Source of the DNA: Nocardioides sp. JS614
GTDB taxonomy: Bacteria; Actinomycetota; Actinomycetes; Propionibacteriales; Nocardioidaceae
NCBI RefSeq assembly: GCF_000015265.1
Contig: NC_008699.1
Location: 3,782,001-3,846,000 of the forward strand
DNA: 64,000 nt
Reading direction: 5' to 3'
Shown: positions 7,641 to 18,071 of the stretch, piece after piece
Position numbering within the stretch: position 1 is the stretch's first letter
Layout: each line of letters begins with the position of its first letter
Made by a program: the position numbers and the translations under genes
The notes under the pieces: model-generated
Seen by the model: the letters and a program-made list of their open reading frames with translations, nothing else
Told to the model about the DNA's origin: nothing
Database searches by the model: none

Positions 7641-7652
7641 GGGGCCGCCCTC

Positions 7653-8357
7653 ATGAGTGAGGGAATCACCACCAACCTCGAGGTCAGCCGGCAGTCGGTC
7701 AACGTCGACGTGGAGTCGATCGCGCCGCTGCGGAACTTCGGCGAGGACTCCTACGACGTCGCGAACTCCACGATCACGGCCCACGTCAACGTGCCAGCGC
7801 AGGGCAGGTACCGGCTGGTGCTGGCCATGGAGACCGAGGAGGCGACGTCGGCGTTCGTCCGAGTCGTCTCCGCGACCGACCAGGACTTCGACACGACCGC
7901 CACGTTCAAGCGAATCCCGCAGGGACAGGCGAGCATTCTCGAGCCCGTCCTCGCCAAGGCCGGCATCCCGCTGGAGGCCGACGTGAAGGCGGAGCTCGAG
8001 CGCGAGGTCAAGCGGTACAAGGTCGCCGACATCGACCTCCCCGCCGGGCCGCAGGTGCTCCGCATCCACGCCAGCCAGCGCGTGATGCCTCTGGGCGGCG
8101 ACCCGCGGCGCTACCAGTTCGTCATCTACGCGCCGCAGCTCAGCCTCGCGCCGACGTCGAACGTCCGCCTGGGGGTGACGGTCGTGTTCCCGCTCGACTT
8201 CAGCGCCAATATTGACGCGCCCGTCGTGGAGGCGCTGCCCAACCAGCCGGCCGTCGCGACCGACGTGTTCACCGACACCATGCTCGGGCAGCAGCGAGCC
8301 TTCGGATGGGCGTTCCACGCCGACCCGAAGATCACCATCGGGTACACCTACCCGTAG
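7653..8357 (+). CDS. Unknown beta-rich protein
   Basis: A 234-residue protein from ATG 7653, with an AAAGGGGG ribosome site 9-16 bases upstream. It has no signal peptide and no membrane segment. Alternating hydrophobic patterns (AHVNVPAQGRYRLVLAMETE, SNVRLGVTVVFPLDFSAN) indicate a beta-rich fold, with one charged helix in the middle (LEADVKAELEREVKRYKV). I recognise no family. It is a single-gene transcription unit, with a promoter and structured leader in front and a strong terminator behind. Its composition is close to the core genome, so it may mark the edge of the accessory block. Confidence 0.7.
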   Translation: MSEGITTNLEVSRQSVNVDVESIAPLRNFGEDSYDVANSTITAHVNVPAQGRYRLVLAMETEEATSAFVRVVSATDQDFDTTATFKRIPQGQASILEPVLAKAGIPLEADVKAELEREVKRYKVADIDLPAGPQVLRIHASQRVMPLGGDPRRYQFVIYAPQLSLAPTSNVRLGVTVVFPLDFSANIDAPVVEALPNQPAVATDVFTDTMLGQQRAFGWAFHADPKITIGYTYP

Positions 8358-8368
8358 TCCGACACAAG

Positions 8369-8397
8369 ACGGGGCGGCAGGTCACCTGCCGCCCCGT
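8369..8397 (+). terminator. Strong hairpin terminator
   Basis: ACGGGGCGGCAGGT and ACCTGCCGCCCCGT form a perfect 14-bp inverted repeat separated by one base (effective loop GTCAC), 11 bp after the stop at 8357. A short pyrimidine run follows. It would insulate the gene at 7653 from the HNH gene. Confidence 0.8.
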
Positions 8398-8663
8398 CCT
8401 CGTCCGCGAAGTTGACATGGGTCGGTGCAAGTTCCAGTCCTGGACTACCGCATGCTCATCCCTAGATGCGCGCAGTTCGCAGCTGCGTCATTCCGCCTGT
8501 GTCCGCGCGACTGCGCGGACCAACCGCAGCCGGCACGCCGCCGACCAGCGCCCCCCGGCTCGAACTCCACGGCTCGCCCGGCCCCTGGCCGGACACGCGA
8601 ACGCGACGCGTCGCAGCAACGGGTTCCAGCCATCGTTTCCACAAGCACGCCACCGACTTGTTT
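8398..8663. other. Intergenic region without a recognised gene
   Basis: About 265 bp before the DUF222/HNH gene. I see no convincing reading frame with a ribosome site. A TCATTCCGCC decamer at 8488-8497 also occurs within a longer repeat at 932 and 4494. Nothing else is evident. Confidence 0.5.
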
Positions 8664-8686
8664 TCGAAGCTTTGATCGAATATAGT
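8664..8686 (+). promoter_or_regulatory. LexA/SOS-box-like site and -10 of the HNH gene
   Basis: TCGAAG-CTTT-GATCGA (8664-8679) matches the actinobacterial SOS box TCGAAC-N4-GTTCGA at 10 of 12 positions. TATAGT (8681-8686) is a good -10 box six bases before ATG 8693, which implies a leaderless transcript overlapped by the LexA site. DUF222/HNH (13E12) genes in mycobacteria are known to be DNA-damage induced. Confidence 0.55.
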
Positions 8687-8692
8687 ACAGAC

Positions 8693-10108
8693 ATGTCCAC
8701 TGACATCAGCGACCTCGACGCGGCCGGCGTGCTGGCCGCTAGCGGTGGTGCGCTGCGCCGGCGGCGTGACGCGCAGGTGGCGGATCTGCTGCTGGTGCTG
8801 CAATGGGCGGACCTCCACGGCGACGACCCGCAGGACCGGCCGGGCGCGGTGCCGGTGAGTCACGGCGGCGAGCGGCTGGTCGAGCTCGGCGGCGACGGCA
8901 CTCCCCTGGTTCAAGACCTGTGCGTGCACGAGCTCGCGATCGCTCGGCACACCCATCCCGTCTCGACCCGGGCAACGATGGGCGATGCACTCGACCTGCG
9001 GCACCGACTGCCGCTGACCTGGGCCCAGGTGGTCGCCCTGGAGTGCGAGACCTGGGTCGCCTGCAAGGTCGCGCGCATGTCGCGCCGCCTCGACCGCGAC
9101 CAGGTCGGGATCGTCGACCGAGCGGTGGCCGAGGCGATCGGCGGTGAGTCGCCCGGCCGCGTGCTGGCGATCGCCGAGGCCAAGGTCATCGAGGCCGACA
9201 CCGCCGCCCACGCGGCCCGGTTCGACGACGCTCGGCGCCGCCGAGGAGTCTGGGTGAGCCGCACCGACCTCGAGACCGGCAGCCGCACCGTCTTCTCCCG
9301 CATCGAGCCTGGCGACGCCGCATGGATCGACGCGATGACCGAGCGGATCGCCGACGCCCTCCTCGCCCGCCCCGACCTGCTCCGCGCCCACCACGCCGAC
9401 CTGCCGGCCGCCCTGGACGACCTCAGCCACGACGAGCTGCGCGCGATCGCCTTCGGCTGGCTCGCGCGCCCCGACGACGTCTGCGAGCTGCTGCGCATCG
9501 GCGTCGACGAGGTCGTCCCGCGCAAGGCGCACCACCGAGCCGTGCTCTACCTCCACCTCCACGAGAGCGCCCTGGCCGGCAGCTCCACCGCCGTCGCCCG
9601 GGTCGAGGGACTCGGACCCATGCTCCTCGAACAGGTCGTGTCGCTTCTCGGCCACGCCCACGTGACCGTCAAGCCGGTGATCGACCTCGACGACCACGTC
9701 AGCGTCAATGCCTACGAGTTCCCCACCGCCGTGACCGAACGCACCCGGCTGCGCTGCGTCGGCGACGTCTTCCCGTACGCCGTCGGAACCGCCACGATGA
9801 GCGGCCGCTACGACGACGACCACGCCGTCCCCTACGACCCGCTCGGTCCACCCGGGCAGACCGGCGACCACAACGACGCCCCACTCGCCCGATCACACCA
9901 CCGGGCCAAGACCCACCGCGGCTACCGCGTCAGACAGATCGGCGACGGCGCCTATCTCTGGACCACACCTCACGGGCTGCGGCGACTCGTCGACGTCGGC
10001 GGCACCCACGAGCTCTGCGCGAGCGACGCCTGGCGGCTCGAGCACGCCGAGGAGCTCGACGCCGCCATCCAGCGCATGTCCGACGCCATGCAGGCGGCTG
10101 CTTCCTGA
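8693..10108 (+). CDS. DUF222/13E12-type HNH endonuclease-like protein
   Basis: A 471-residue protein from ATG 8693. Residues 1-320 form the helical DUF222 region, with the typical ARHTHPVSTRATMGDALDLR and LPLTWAQVVALECETW segments. The C-terminus has the HNH module: DDDHAVPYD, then GDHNDAPLARSHHRAKTHRG, with the HHRAKTH box typical of this family. The CRFPGC-type cysteines that usually bind structural zinc before the first His are absent (the matching stretch reads DVFPYAVGTATMSG), so activity is doubtful. The family is present in many copies in actinobacteria; its role is unclear but often associated with mobile DNA or DNA damage. I chose the start after the SOS-like promoter; an open frame further upstream lacks coding character. 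Confidence 0.8.
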   Translation: MSTDISDLDAAGVLAASGGALRRRRDAQVADLLLVLQWADLHGDDPQDRPGAVPVSHGGERLVELGGDGTPLVQDLCVHELAIARHTHPVSTRATMGDALDLRHRLPLTWAQVVALECETWVACKVARMSRRLDRDQVGIVDRAVAEAIGGESPGRVLAIAEAKVIEADTAAHAARFDDARRRRGVWVSRTDLETGSRTVFSRIEPGDAAWIDAMTERIADALLARPDLLRAHHADLPAALDDLSHDELRAIAFGWLARPDDVCELLRIGVDEVVPRKAHHRAVLYLHLHESALAGSSTAVARVEGLGPMLLEQVVSLLGHAHVTVKPVIDLDDHVSVNAYEFPTAVTERTRLRCVGDVFPYAVGTATMSGRYDDDHAVPYDPLGPPGQTGDHNDAPLARSHHRAKTHRGYRVRQIGDGAYLWTTPHGLRRLVDVGGTHELCASDAWRLEHAEELDAAIQRMSDAMQAAAS

Positions 10109-10139
10109 GCAACCCGCACGGCACCGCACGACCTGTGCG

Positions 10140-10668
10140 TCAGCGCTCGACCGTCACCGCGGACTGCACGATCGCGACCTCGCCGCTCGCCGGCACGCAC
10201 GGCTCGCCGGCGAAGGTGCCGGCCGGGCCGAAGCCGCCGCTCATCGAGACCTGGTCGCCGTCGTGGGCGACGACCTTGCCGTCCGCGTCGAGCAGCGTGA
10301 GCCGGTCGCCCTCGCGGGTGGCCTTGAAGCCCGCCGGCCAGACCGGCCACACCTTCCCGGGGTCGGCCCCGTCCTGGCCCGCCTCGAGGTAGACGCAGTA
10401 GTGGTCGTCGAGGCGCAGCACGCCCTGGATCAGGGCATCGTCGCCGCCACCGGACGTCGGCGCCCAACCGGAGATCGGCAGCCGGACCGTGGTGCCGCTG
10501 CCGGCCTCGTCGCCGGAGGAGACCAGGGCGACGATGCCGAACCCGATCGCGGCGATCACGAACGGGACGACCGCGGCGATCAGGTACCCGCGGTTGCTCA
10601 GCGCCTGCGTGCGGGACCAGCGGTCGTAGGTCTGGTCCCGCTCGTCGGGCGTCGGGTCGGGGCCGGCG

Positions 10669-10676
<8 letters not shown>
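10140..10676 (-). CDS. Single-pass membrane protein with external domain
   Basis: A 178-residue protein. Residues 1-30 are cytosolic and charged, 31-52 form one membrane helix (YLIAAVVPFVIAAIGFGIVALV), and the remainder is a small external beta-rich domain with two cysteines (in HYCVYLEAG and GEPCVPASG) that could form a disulfide. Its start overlaps the end of icd by eight bases, so it is co-transcribed with icd and probably translationally coupled. The family is not recognised, and a link to isocitrate dehydrogenase function is not implied. Confidence 0.75.
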
Positions 10677-12882
<2,206 letters not shown>

Positions 12883-13059
12883 GCGCGACGACTCCTGAAG
12901 CTCGAGAAAGTTGCTTGACGTCAAGATACCTGACGGGTCCGACGGAGCCACCTTCGCACCGGCTCTCGAGGCAGGTCCAGCCGGGCCCGCGCGTGAGTAG
13001 AGTGCTGTCGCTGCGTCCGCGGGGGACGCGTGTGAGCGAGCGCGAACGAGGAGCACATC

Positions 13060-14055
13060 GTGGCCGACTCCAGCCAGCCGACTCTCCAGCAGCAGCTCTC
13101 CGCCGAGGCGATCGGCACGTTCGTGCTGGTCTTCTTCGGGTGTGGGTCGATCGTCTTCGCCCACGAGGCCGACGCGCAGACCACCATCGCCACGATCGGC
13201 CTCACCTTCGGCCTGGCCGTGGGCGTGATGGCCTATGCGTTCGGGCGCGTGAGCGGCGCGCACTTCAACCCGGCGGTCTCCGTGGGCGCGGCGGTGGGCG
13301 GCCGGATGTCGTGGGCCCGCGCGGGCTGGTACCTGCTCGCCCAGGTGGGGGGCGCGGTCCTCGCCGCGCTCACCCTGTTCCTGCTGCTGCACGGCTTCGA
13401 CGGCTTCGACTCCGAGCGCAACATGGGACAGAACTTCTTCGGCGACCAGGGCAGCGGCTACGCGTGGTGGGCGGCATTCGTCCTCGAGGCGCTGCTGACC
13501 GCCGTCTTCGTCGGCGTGATCCTCGCGGTCACCGACGAGCGCAACGAGCACCCGGCCCTCGCCCCGCTCACGATCGGCCTGACCCTCGCCGCGATCCACT
13601 TCGTGGCGATCCCGGCCACCGGCACCTCGGTCAACCCGGCGCGCTCGATCGGCCCGGCGCTGTTCGCCGGCCCCGACGCGATCATCCAGCTCTGGCTGTT
13701 CATCCTCGCCCCGGCGCTCGGCGCGACGATCGCGGGCGCCGGCTACTCGCTGCTGTTCGGCCGGGTCGGCGACCCGGTCCCGGGCTCGGGAGTCGTCCTC
13801 CGCCGCCCGCGCACCGCGGCGCAGGTGCCCGGCTACGCCGCGCCCGACCAGTACCAACAGCAGTGGAACCAGGAGAGCCCGTCGGCGTACGTCGCGCCGA
13901 TCGTCCAGGACGGCTGGCAGTGGGACCCGATCGGCCAGCAGTGGCACCCCGTGGGGCAGACGCCCGAGCAGTGGCGCGTCCAGCAGGCGGCCGAGCAGGC
14001 GGCCCAGGATGAGTCGGACGACGGCGGGACCCGGATCAGGCCGCCGGCGGAGTAG
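13060..14055 (+). CDS. Aquaporin (MIP family) with C-terminal tail
   Basis: A 331-residue protein from GTG 13060 (GAGGAG upstream). Six membrane segments and both NPA half-helices are present, NPAVS (70-74) and NPARS (193-197). H181, T190 and R196 occupy the AqpZ positions of the selectivity filter, which predicts a water-selective rather than glycerol channel. Unlike standard aquaporins (about 230-250 residues) it has a tail of about 80 residues (250-331) that is Gln-, Pro- and Tyr-rich and contains DGWQWDPIGQQWHPVG, which resembles the DUF2510 Trp motif. It diverges from icd, with 177 bp between them. Its end overlaps the convergent lipoprotein gene by 20 bp. Confidence 0.9.
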   Translation: MADSSQPTLQQQLSAEAIGTFVLVFFGCGSIVFAHEADAQTTIATIGLTFGLAVGVMAYAFGRVSGAHFNPAVSVGAAVGGRMSWARAGWYLLAQVGGAVLAALTLFLLLHGFDGFDSERNMGQNFFGDQGSGYAWWAAFVLEALLTAVFVGVILAVTDERNEHPALAPLTIGLTLAAIHFVAIPATGTSVNPARSIGPALFAGPDAIIQLWLFILAPALGATIAGAGYSLLFGRVGDPVPGSGVVLRRPRTAAQVPGYAAPDQYQQQWNQESPSAYVAPIVQDGWQWDPIGQQWHPVGQTPEQWRVQQAAEQAAQDESDDGGTRIRPPAE

Positions 14056-14719
14056 GTCCCCGCACCAGCCGCACGGTCCGGTAGCTGTCGGAGACCAGCC
14101 GGGCCTCCACCAGACCCACGTCCCGGCCGTAGGAGAGCTCGGCCGTGGCCCCGGGCTCGAGCGCGCTCTGCTGCTCGAGGAGCAGGAGGTCGTCGTACGA
14201 CCCGGCGGCGACCTCGGCGCTCTCGTCCAGCGACACCACGCGGGCCGTGTCCTCCACGACTCCCTCCAGGTAGCCCGTCCGGTAGCCGTCACCGACCCGG
14301 GGCCGAGCCAGCATCGCGATGCCCGCCTCGGCGCCGTCCTCCCCCGCCCGCCAGCTGCCGGCGCGGCCGAACCACCACACGTTGCCGCGCTCGTCCTGCG
14401 CGAACCAGTCGGTGACGACCCCGGACGGCTCGGTCGTCACGCGGCTGGTCGTGGCCACGCCGGCGACCTCCGGGCCGGTCTCCACGGTGACCCGCATCCG
14501 GTGCGCGCCCTCGGCGTCGGTGACGGCGTAGACCCACGAATCGCCGGCCTCGAGCGGGAACCAGGGGTTGTCCACGGTCGCGACGAAGTCGCCGGGGTCC
14601 GGGGACGGGGTGGGGATCGTGAGCTCGTCCACCCCGGCCGGCGGGCTCGGCGCCGATGCGGTGCCACAGCCGGCCAGGACGGCGAGTGCGGCCGCCAGGA
14701 GGAGGGGCCGCACGGTCAT
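14036..14719 (-). CDS. Secreted lipoprotein, unknown
   Basis: A 227-residue protein. It starts MTVRPLLLAAALAVLAGCGT, a signal peptide ending in the lipobox LAGC, with C18 as the lipidated cysteine. I preferred ATG 14719 over ATG 14731, because the latter lengthens the n-region for no gain. The mature part begins with a Pro/Ser linker, then a domain with DNPWFPLEAGDSWVYAVTD and aromatic-rich strands, similar in feel to single-domain actinobacterial lipoproteins of unknown function. It is convergent with and overlaps the aquaporin gene by 20 bp and lies divergently from mdh. Confidence 0.8.
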   Translation of the reverse strand: MTVRPLLLAAALAVLAGCGTASAPSPPAGVDELTIPTPSPDPGDFVATVDNPWFPLEAGDSWVYAVTDAEGAHRMRVTVETGPEVAGVATTSRVTTEPSGVVTDWFAQDERGNVWWFGRAGSWRAGEDGAEAGIAMLARPRVGDGYRTGYLEGVVEDTARVVSLDESAEVAAGSYDDLLLLEQQSALEPGATAELSYGRDVGLVEARLVSDSYRTVRLVRGPTPPAA

Positions 14720-14791
14720 GGACCCCAGCATCGCAGGAGGCGGAGCCGCTGCTAGCGTCGGGACGAGAAACCGTCGCGTGAAGGAGTCGTC

Positions 14792-15778
14792 GTGAGCTCT
14801 ACCCCGTTGAAGGTCGCCGTCACCGGCGCCGCCGGCCAGATCGGCTACAGCCTGCTGTTCCGTCTCGCGAGCGGGTCGCTGCTGGGCGACCGCCCGATCG
14901 AGCTGCGCCTGCTGGAGATCACGCCGGCCCTCAAGGCGCTCGAAGGCGTCGTGATGGAGCTCGACGACTGCGCGTTCCCGAACCTCGCCGGGGTCCAGAT
15001 CGGCGACGACGCCGAGCAGATCTTCGACGGCGTGAACCTCGCCCTGCTCGTCGGTGCGCGCCCGCGCGGCCCGGGCATGGAGCGCGGCGACCTGCTCTCG
15101 GCCAACGGCGCGATCTTCACCGCCCAGGGCAAGGCGCTGAACAAGGTGGCCGCCGACGATGTCCGCATCGGCGTGACCGGCAACCCCGCCAACACCAACG
15201 CCTTGATCGCGATGACCAACGCCCCCGACATCCCCCAGGCCCGCTTCTCCGCGCTGACCCGCCTCGACCACAACCGGGCGATCTCGCAGCTGGCCGCCAA
15301 GACCGGCGCCGCGGTCACCGACATCAAGAAGATGACGATCTGGGGCAACCACTCCGCGACGCAGTACCCCGACGTCTTCCACGCCGAGATCGGCGGCCGC
15401 AACGCCGCCGAGGTCGTCGGCGACCAGGACTGGATCGAGAGCACCTTCATCCCGACCGTCGCCAAGCGCGGCGCGGCGATCATCGAGGCCCGCGGCTCGT
15501 CCTCGGCCGCGTCGGCCGCCTCGGCGACCATCGACGCCGCCCGCGACTGGCTGTTCGGCAGCGCCGACGCCGACTGGGTCTCGATGGCGGTGGTCTCCGA
15601 CGGCTCGTACGGCGTCCCCGAGGGCCTGATCTCCTCCTTCCCGGTCACCACCAAGGACGGCGACTGGGAGATCGTCCAGGGTCTCGAGATCGACGACTTC
15701 TCGCGCGCCAAGATCGACGCCTCGACCGCCGAGCTCGCCGACGAGCGCGAGGCCGTCAAGGAGCTGGGGCTGATCTGA
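14792..15778 (+). CDS. mdh: Malate dehydrogenase
   Basis: A 328-residue protein from GTG 14792, with AAGGAG upstream. The N-terminal Rossmann motif VTGAAGQIGYSLLFRLASG, the loop RPRGPGMERGDLL with the substrate-binding Arg residues, NPANTNA, and the catalytic HSATQYPD segment identify the MDH type 2 family used in the TCA cycle (malate to oxaloacetate with NAD). The length matches the family (about 329). It is a single-gene unit next to the lipoprotein gene and opposite the following minus-strand operon. Confidence 0.95.
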   Translation: MSSTPLKVAVTGAAGQIGYSLLFRLASGSLLGDRPIELRLLEITPALKALEGVVMELDDCAFPNLAGVQIGDDAEQIFDGVNLALLVGARPRGPGMERGDLLSANGAIFTAQGKALNKVAADDVRIGVTGNPANTNALIAMTNAPDIPQARFSALTRLDHNRAISQLAAKTGAAVTDIKKMTIWGNHSATQYPDVFHAEIGGRNAAEVVGDQDWIESTFIPTVAKRGAAIIEARGSSSAASAASATIDAARDWLFGSADADWVSMAVVSDGSYGVPEGLISSFPVTTKDGDWEIVQGLEIDDFSRAKIDASTAELADEREAVKELGLI

Positions 15779-15796
15779 CGGGTCGGCCCCGACAAC

Positions 15797-16486
15797 TCAG
15801 CCCAGCAGGGACCTGACCGCGGCCGAGTCGTAGAACGGCGTGAGCCGGGCGCGGATGATCCGCTCCAGCTCACCGGACTCGTGCAGCGCCGCCACGGCGT
15901 ACGGCGCGAGCCGCACGACGTCCGCGACGACGTCGGCCCGGTCCAGGCCGAGCTCATCGAGCAGCTCGGTGGGCGTGTAGCCGCCGAGCCGCTCCAGCAG
16001 CCCGTCGACCGCGGCCTCGACCAGCCCCGCGGCCGGCTCCCCCGCGGCGGCGGTCACGACCAGGTCGTACGCCGCGTCGACGAGCCCGGCGAGCTGCTCG
16101 CGGGTGACGCTGCGGCTCAGCCCCGAGATCGGCTCGGCGGCGGCCAGCTCCCACACCTGCAGCACCGCCGCGCGGGTCGTGGGGTCCCGCACGGTCTCGA
16201 CCAGGATCTTGTTGAGCCGGCCGACGGCGTAGGTGCCGCCGCGCCCGACGGTGTCGCCGATCAGCCCCTCGAACTGCTTGTCCGCCACGCCCATCACCTT
16301 CGACGCGGCGCTGGTGCCGAACGACATCAGGGAGCCGAGGCCGGGGACGCGGTCGGCGACCGCCTTGTTGGCCTGGAGCACCTCGCCGACGATCCGGCCC
16401 ATGAACCGCGAGGCGACGGTCCCGACCAGCGGGCTGGCGGTGAGCCGGTCCAGGCCCCGTTCGAGCCCCGGGCTCAGCGCGATCAA
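15797..16486 (-). CDS. Unknown protein, coupled to the gene upstream
   Basis: A 229-residue protein that starts at TTG 16486, directly after the TAG of the preceding gene, which implies translational coupling. It is Ala-, Leu- and Val-rich and predicted helical, with SPLVGTVASRFMGRIVGEVL at the N-terminus but no strong membrane segment. The family is not recognised. It closes the purine/folate operon (DUF6350-purN-purH-folD-DUF3017). Confidence 0.7.
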   Translation of the reverse strand: MIALSPGLERGLDRLTASPLVGTVASRFMGRIVGEVLQANKAVADRVPGLGSLMSFGTSAASKVMGVADKQFEGLIGDTVGRGGTYAVGRLNKILVETVRDPTTRAAVLQVWELAAAEPISGLSRSVTREQLAGLVDAAYDLVVTAAAGEPAAGLVEAAVDGLLERLGGYTPTELLDELGLDRADVVADVVRLAPYAVAALHESGELERIIRARLTPFYDSAAVRSLLG

Positions 16487-16837
16487 CTAGTCGAGCAGCG
16501 CCTCGATCTGCTCCCGGTCGGCCAGCTCGCCGAGCAGGTGCCGGTCGACCGGCCCGTCGTGGACGACGTCGGCGAGGACCTCGACGACCGCGCCGGTGGC
16601 GGCACTGCCCGGCACGCTCTGCAGCAGGCGCGTCGCGATCGCGACCAGGGTGTCCCGGTCGACGAGGTCGGCGATCGGCTGCCCGGCGGACGCCGCGAGC
16701 AGGTCGTCGGCGAGCCCGGCGACGGTCTCCGACAGGCCGGCTCCGCTCAACCGGGCCACGTGGTAGGCCACCTGCGCGTCGAGGAGCTGGTCGGCGAGGG
16801 CCGCGACATCGGAGGGGGCGCGGGAGGGGTCGGTCAC
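16487..16837 (-). CDS. Small helical protein, unknown
   Basis: A 116-residue acidic helical protein (APSDVAALADQLLDAQVAYH). It contains the repeated pattern xxLADDLLAASAG and IATRLLQSVPG and no cysteine. The next gene begins at the base after its stop. The similar helical texture suggests the two may once have been one reading frame or are an ancient split pair. No family is recognised. Confidence 0.65.
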   Translation of the reverse strand: MTDPSRAPSDVAALADQLLDAQVAYHVARLSGAGLSETVAGLADDLLAASAGQPIADLVDRDTLVAIATRLLQSVPGSAATGAVVEVLADVVHDGPVDRHLLGELADREQIEALLD

Positions 16838-16868
16838 GGACCGACCGTACGCGAGGGAGCGGTGCGGG

Positions 16869-17201
16869 CTACAGCGGCTGGTCGGGGATCGAGCCGGCCA
16901 GCAGGATCAGTGCGACGCCGACGCCGGCGAGCAGGAAGCAGTCCCACCAGCGCCGCCGTACGGCGAGCATGCCGGCGTCCCGGCTGGGCAGCACCGCCCG
17001 GACGACGGCCGCGAACAGCAACGCACCGGCGATCCAGCGGATCCCCTGGCGCCACGCGCCGGTGGTGACGATCCCGAACCCGATCGCGGTCACCGCGATG
17101 ACCACGAGGTAGAACGCGCCCCCGATCGTGGACGGGTAGCGCCGGCCCACGTCCTCCGCGGAGACGGGCTCCAGGTCGTCGGGAGGCTCGAGGTCGCTCA
17201 C
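16869..17201 (-). CDS. DUF3017 membrane protein
   Basis: A 110-residue protein from GTG 17201, overlapping the folD stop by four bases. It has an acidic N-terminus (SDLEPPDDLEPVSAED), then three hydrophobic segments (about 27-47, 52-70 and 85-104). DUF3017 is a small actinobacterial membrane family known to follow folD. The position here fits that order exactly, though its function is unknown. Confidence 0.8.
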   Translation of the reverse strand: MSDLEPPDDLEPVSAEDVGRRYPSTIGGAFYLVVIAVTAIGFGIVTTGAWRQGIRWIAGALLFAAVVRAVLPSRDAGMLAVRRRWWDCFLLAGVGVALILLAGSIPDQPL

Positions 17202-18049
17202 GAATCCGTCTGCTCGGCCATCGCCACGATGTTGGACAGCAGCATCGCCCGGGTCATCGGGCCGACGCCGCCCGGGTTGGGCGAGACCCAACGGGCCACG
17301 TCCCACACCTCGGGGGCCACGTCCCCGGCGAGCTTGCCGTCGACCCGGGAGACCCCCACGTCGAGCACGGCGGCACCCGGCTTGACCATCGCGCCGGTGA
17401 CGATGCCGGGCACCCCGGCAGCCGCCACGACGATGTCGGCGCCGCGCACGTGCGCCGCCAGGTCGCGGGTGCCCGTGTGGCACAGCGTCACGGTGGCGTT
17501 CTCGCTGCGGCGAGTCAGCAGCAGGCCGAGCGGCCGGCCGACCGTGACGCCGCGCCCGACCACGGTGACCTCGGCGCCGGCGATCTCGACCCCGTGGCGG
17601 CGCAACAGCTCGACGATGCCGTTGGGGGTGCACGGCAGCGGCGCGGCCTTGCCGAGCACCAGCCAGCCGAGGTTCGTCGGGTGCAGGCCGTCGGCGTCCT
17701 TGGCCGGGTCGATCAAGCCGAGCACGCGATTCTCGTCGCGGCCCTTCGGCAACGGCAGCTGCACGATGTAGCCGGTGCACGCCGGGTCGTCGTTGAGCAC
17801 CCGGACCGCGTCCTCGATCTCGTCCTGGGTCGCGGTCGCGGGCAGGTCGATCCGGATGGACTCGATGCCGACCTCGGCGCAGTCCTTGTGCTTGCCGTTG
17901 ACGTACCACCGCGACCCGGGGTCGTCGCCCACGAGGATGGTGCCGAGCCCGGGACGGATCCCGCGCTCGTGCAGGGCCGCCACCCGGGTCGTCAGCTCGC
18001 CCTTGATCGCCGCCGCGGTGGCGGTCCCGTCCAGCTTCTGTGCGGTCAC
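17198..18049 (-). CDS. folD: Methylene-THF dehydrogenase/cyclohydrolase
   Basis: A 283-residue bifunctional enzyme that converts 5,10-methylene-THF to 10-formyl-THF, the formyl donor for purN and purH. The hallmarks are GLGTILVGDDPGSRWYVNGK with the catalytic Tyr and Lys, PLPKGRDENRVLGLIDPAKD, and the Rossmann GRGVTVGRPLGLLL. I set the start at GTG 18049, 22 bp after the purH stop, which gives the family's usual length (about 284). It belongs to the operon whose products use and supply the same folate pool. Confidence 0.93.
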   Translation of the reverse strand: MTAQKLDGTATAAAIKGELTTRVAALHERGIRPGLGTILVGDDPGSRWYVNGKHKDCAEVGIESIRIDLPATATQDEIEDAVRVLNDDPACTGYIVQLPLPKGRDENRVLGLIDPAKDADGLHPTNLGWLVLGKAAPLPCTPNGIVELLRRHGVEIAGAEVTVVGRGVTVGRPLGLLLTRRSENATVTLCHTGTRDLAAHVRGADIVVAAAGVPGIVTGAMVKPGAAVLDVGVSRVDGKLAGDVAPEVWDVARWVSPNPGGVGPMTRAMLLSNIVAMAEQTDS

Positions 18050-18071
18050 GTGGTCATCCTCGCCTGTCGGC

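Noticed and set aside
8462..9871. 469-residue minus-strand frame opposite the HNH gene
   Set aside because: Val/Gly/Asp-rich shadow without motif; the plus-strand DUF222 gene is well supported.
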